Origin: Variovorax flavidus
Lineage (GTDB): Bacteria; Pseudomonadota; Gammaproteobacteria; Burkholderiales; Burkholderiaceae_C
Direction: 5' to 3'
Length of the DNA stretch: 64,000 nucleotides
Assembly: GCF_030317145.1 (NCBI RefSeq)
Contig: NZ_JASZYE010000001.1
Location: 1,364,001-1,428,000, forward strand
The position numbers and the translations under genes were made by a program. The notes under the pieces were generated by a model. The model made no database searches, had not been told where the DNA came from, and saw only the letters and a list, made by a program, of their open reading frames with translations. Of the stretch, positions 61,653 through 64,000 are shown one piece after another. Positions within the stretch are counted from its first letter, which is position 1. Every line of letters starts with the position of its first letter.

Positions 61653-61764
61653 GAGAGTCTCCTGTGAACATGGTGCGCGAAATTGCGCTGACCTGAAGTG
61701 ACTCTAGGCCCTGCCCTCGTCTCGCCCTATTGGCATTTTTGACATCTTTGCTATCGTTATTGCC

Positions 61765-62727
61765 ATGAAGGTCAACATCCTGGCGCTCGATGGCGCGTTC
61801 GATACCGGTCTCGCCACGGTGCAGGACGTCTTCAGCACGGCCAACGAACTGGCCGGCATGCTGAATCTCGACGTGGCCCGATTCGACGTTTCCGTCATCG
61901 GCATGCGGAGGAAGGTGCACACCTCCCAGGGGCTTCGGGTTCCCGTCGTCTCGGCGGACGAAGGCGGCGCAGCGGACTGGATGGTCGTGCCCGCCATCGG
62001 CGACAAGATGCCGGATGCGTTGCAGACGGCGCTCCGAAGACGCGACGTGGCAGATGCCGCCCAAGCCCTGCGCGAGCATGCCGGCCATGGAGGCAGGATC
62101 GCTGCCGCCTGCATTGGCACCTTCGTGCTCGCCGAGTCTGGCCTGCTTGATGACCAGAAGGCGACGACCACCTGGTGGCTCGCCTCCCTCTTCCGCCAGC
62201 GCTATCCGGCGGTGCGGCTCGACGAATCGCGCATGCTGGTGAGTTCAGGGGCCTTCGTGACGGCCGGAGCCGCCCTGAGCCATATCGACATGGCGCTGCT
62301 CCTGGTGCGCCAGGCCAGCCCGGAACTCGCTGCCCTCGTGGCGAAATATCTGATCGTCGATTCCAGGCCGTCGCAGTCCGCCTACGTGATCACGGACCAC
62401 CTGAGCCATTCTGACCCGACCGTCGAGCGCTTCGAACGTTGGGCACGCGGTCGGCTCGCGGACGGCTTCTCGCTGGACGAGGCAGCGTCCGCAGCAGGCA
62501 CGAGCAAGCGCACCCTGGCTCGGCGCATGCACCAGGTCCTGGGCAAGAGCCCGTTGTCGTACTTTCAGGATCTGAGGGTGGAGCGTGCCGTCCACATGCT
62601 CAAGACCAGCGACAGGAGCCTCGAGCAGATCGCCGAGCTGGTCGGCTATGCCGATGGCGTCACGCTTCGCTCGCTGCTGCGCCAGCGCATCGGCCGCAGC
62701 GTGCGCGAATTGCGGGCCAACAACTGA
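61765..62727 (+). CDS. GlxA/FtrA-type AraC regulator with DJ-1/PfpI domain
   Basis: A 320-residue regulator. A DJ-1/PfpI-like sensor domain lies at about 1-190, with the nucleophile-elbow-like GGRIAAACIGTFVLAESGLLDDQKATTTWW. The AraC HTH region follows (about 215-315): LADGFSLDEAASAAGTSKRTLARRMHQVLGKSPLSYFQDLRVERAVHML and IAELVGYADGVTLRSLLRQRIG. The family senses small metabolites. Divergent from the ABM monooxygenase gene, so likely its activator. Confidence 0.93.
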   Translation: MKVNILALDGAFDTGLATVQDVFSTANELAGMLNLDVARFDVSVIGMRRKVHTSQGLRVPVVSADEGGAADWMVVPAIGDKMPDALQTALRRRDVADAAQALREHAGHGGRIAAACIGTFVLAESGLLDDQKATTTWWLASLFRQRYPAVRLDESRMLVSSGAFVTAGAALSHIDMALLLVRQASPELAALVAKYLIVDSRPSQSAYVITDHLSHSDPTVERFERWARGRLADGFSLDEAASAAGTSKRTLARRMHQVLGKSPLSYFQDLRVERAVHMLKTSDRSLEQIAELVGYADGVTLRSLLRQRIGRSVRELRANN

Positions 62728-62744
62728 TTCGAGCAACAACGAAA

Positions 62745-62764
62745 AAGCGCCCTTGCGGGCGCTT
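62745..62764 (-). terminator. aceA terminator
   Basis: 8-base arms AAGCGCCC/GGGCGCTT with a TTGC loop and a T run on the minus strand, 36 bases after the aceA stop; it may also serve the convergent GlxA-type gene. Confidence 0.85.
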
Positions 62765-62800
62765 CCTGATTCCTCATGCCGGCAAGCCGGCAAAGGAAAC

Positions 62801-64000
62801 TCAGTGGAACTGCTCTTCTTCCGTGGAGCCGGTCAGGGCCGTCACGCTCGACTTGCCGCCTTGGATCACGGTGGTCACTTCGTCGAAGTAGCCCGTGCCG
62901 ACTTCCTGCTGATGCGACACGAAGGTGTAGCCGCGATCGCGGGCTGCGAATTCGGGCTCCTGCACCTTCTCGACATAGGCCGACATGCCGCGGGCCACGT
63001 AGTCCTGCGCGAGGTCGAACATGTTGAACCACATGGAGTGGATGCCGGCCAGCGTGATGAACTGGTACTTGTAGCCCATGGCGCCCAGCTCGCGCTGGAA
63101 CTTGGCGATGGTCGCGTCGTCGAGGTTCTTCTTCCAGTTGAAGGAAGGCGAGCAGTTGTAGGCGAGCATCTTGCCGGGGTGCACCTTGTGCACGGCTTCA
63201 GCGAACTTGCGGGCAAATTCCAGGTCGGGCGTGCCGGTTTCGCACCACACCAGGTCGGCGTAGTGGGCGTAAGCGATGGCGCGCGAGATGGCCTGGTCGA
63301 TGCCCTTCTTGGTCTTGTAGAAGCCTTCGGCCGTGCGTTCGCCGGTCAGGAAGGGCTTGTCGTTCTCGTCGTAGTCGCTGGTCAGCAGGTCGGCAGCTTC
63401 GGCATCGGTGCGTGCGATGACGAGCGTCGGCGTGCCGCAGACGTCGGCGGCCATGCGCGCGGCGATCAGCTTCTGCACGGCTTCGGTGGTCGGAACCAGC
63501 ACCTTGCCGCCCATGTGGCCGCACTTCTTGACCGAGGCGAGCTGGTCTTCGAAGTGCACGCCACCGGCGCCGGCGCGGATCATGGCCTTCATCAGTTCGA
63601 AGCCGTTGAGCACGCCGCCGAAGCCTGCCTCAGCGTCGGCCACGATCGGAGCGAAATAGTCGACGTAGTCCTTGTCGCCGGGGTTCGTGCCCTTGGACCA
63701 CTGGATCTCGTCCGCACGGCGGAAGGTGTTGTTGATGCGCTCGACCACGGTCGGCACGGAGTCCACCGGGTACAGCGACTGGTCGGGGTACATCGAGGCG
63801 TAGCTGTTGTTGTCGGCGGCAACTTGCCAGCCCGACAGGTAGATCGCCTTGACGCCGGCCTTGACCTGCTGCATGGCCTGGCCGCCAGTCAGGGCGCCGA
63901 GGCAGTTGACGTAGGGCTCGTTGTTCACGAGGTCCCAGAGCTTCTCGGCACCGCGGCGGGCGAGCGTGTGCTCGATCGGGAAGGAGCCGCGCAGGCGCAC
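62801..64000 (-). CDS. aceA: isocitrate lyase, C-terminal 399 residues
   Basis: The frame is open to the right edge, so roughly the first 40 residues are missing. The isocitrate lyase signature [14 protein letters not shown] holds the catalytic Cys in KCGHMGG; other conserved parts are [59 protein letters not shown] and [17 protein letters not shown], with the C-terminal closing segment ending [16 protein letters not shown]. The enzyme splits isocitrate into glyoxylate and succinate for growth on C2 units and PHB-derived acetyl-CoA. Confidence 0.97.
   Translation of the reverse strand: MRLRGSFPIEHTLARRGAEKLWDLVNNEPYVNCLGALTGGQAMQQVKAGVKAIYLSGWQVAADNNSYASMYPDQSLYPVDSVPTVVERINNTFRRADEIQWSKGTNPGDKDYVDYFAPIVADAEAGFGGVLNGFELMKAMIRAGAGGVHFEDQLASVKKCGHMGGKVLVPTTEAVQKLIAARMAADVCGTPTLVIARTDAEAADLLTSDYDENDKPFLTGERTAEGFYKTKKGIDQAISRAIAYAHYADLVWCETGTPDLEFARKFAEAVHKVHPGKMLAYNCSPSFNWKKNLDDATIAKFQRELGAMGYKYQFITLAGIHSMWFNMFDLAQDYVARGMSAYVEKVQEPEFAARDRGYTFVSHQQEVGTGYFDEVTTVIQGGKSSVTALTGSTEEEQFH

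Noticed and set aside
59224..61701. 825-codon plus-strand frame
   Set aside because: Antisense to thrS and the monooxygenase gene.
1..64000. CRISPR arrays, insertion sequences, integrases, prophage genes
   Set aside because: No regular spaced repeats, transposase or integrase motifs were seen on either strand.

Overview
The window reads as a GC-rich betaproteobacterial chromosome, most likely Comamonadaceae and close to Variovorax. That assignment is inferred from gene content: the Burkholderiales-type order thrS-infC-rpmI-rplT-pheS-pheT-ihfA-merR-tRNA-Pro, a class I phaC-phaA pair, a Bug/TTT periplasmic binding protein, and many regulators with high-GC codon use. No insertion sequence, integrase, CRISPR array or prophage gene was seen. 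Genes are dense, often with ATGA or GTGA 4-base stop/start overlaps.

Layout. 1-13 kb is mostly metabolism and envelope: a truncated TTT binding protein, an RraA-like aldolase, phaC-phaA, pgeF with a zeta-class GST isomerase, a divergent fumarylpyruvate/fumarylacetoacetate hydrolase, NUDIX, CreA, an ABC exporter, an NlpD-like lipoprotein, and a cytochrome b561-YceI-YceI run. 13-17.6 kb holds a MarR/glycosyltransferase divergon, a duplicated-domain periplasmic protein, an FHA protein and a YebC protein. 17.7-24.2 kb is a three-gene signalling operon: a FixJ-like regulator, a single-domain receiver, and a 1,843-residue kinase-like/AAA/GAF/PAS/histidine kinase.

24.5-40.2 kb is regulator-rich. 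Two paralogous winged-helix/ATPase regulators (~1,000 residues) each lie beside one of two very similar TetR proteins, and the 3' end of a third such regulator survives as a fragment. Between them lie a phosphoethanolamine-transferase-like protein, a metallo-beta-lactamase lipoprotein, a large tannase-like lipoprotein, and a GST-ArsR-SRPBCC operon with a perfect inverted repeat at its start.

41-48.7 kb is a respiratory and nitric-oxide block: cytochromes c, a ba3-type oxidase (subunits IIa, II, I), NsrR, NnrS and a group 3 truncated haemoglobin, with a good NsrR-like operator in front of the haemoglobin-nnrS pair. 49-53 kb holds a cupin, a Rieske-FAD reductase and a LysR/SnoaL divergon. 53-61 kb is the translation cluster, with terminator-like hairpins directly before pheS and thrS, a Thr-rich leader ORF before thrS, and an infC whose family-conserved N-terminus requires an AUC start. 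The window ends in aceA (isocitrate lyase), truncated at the edge.
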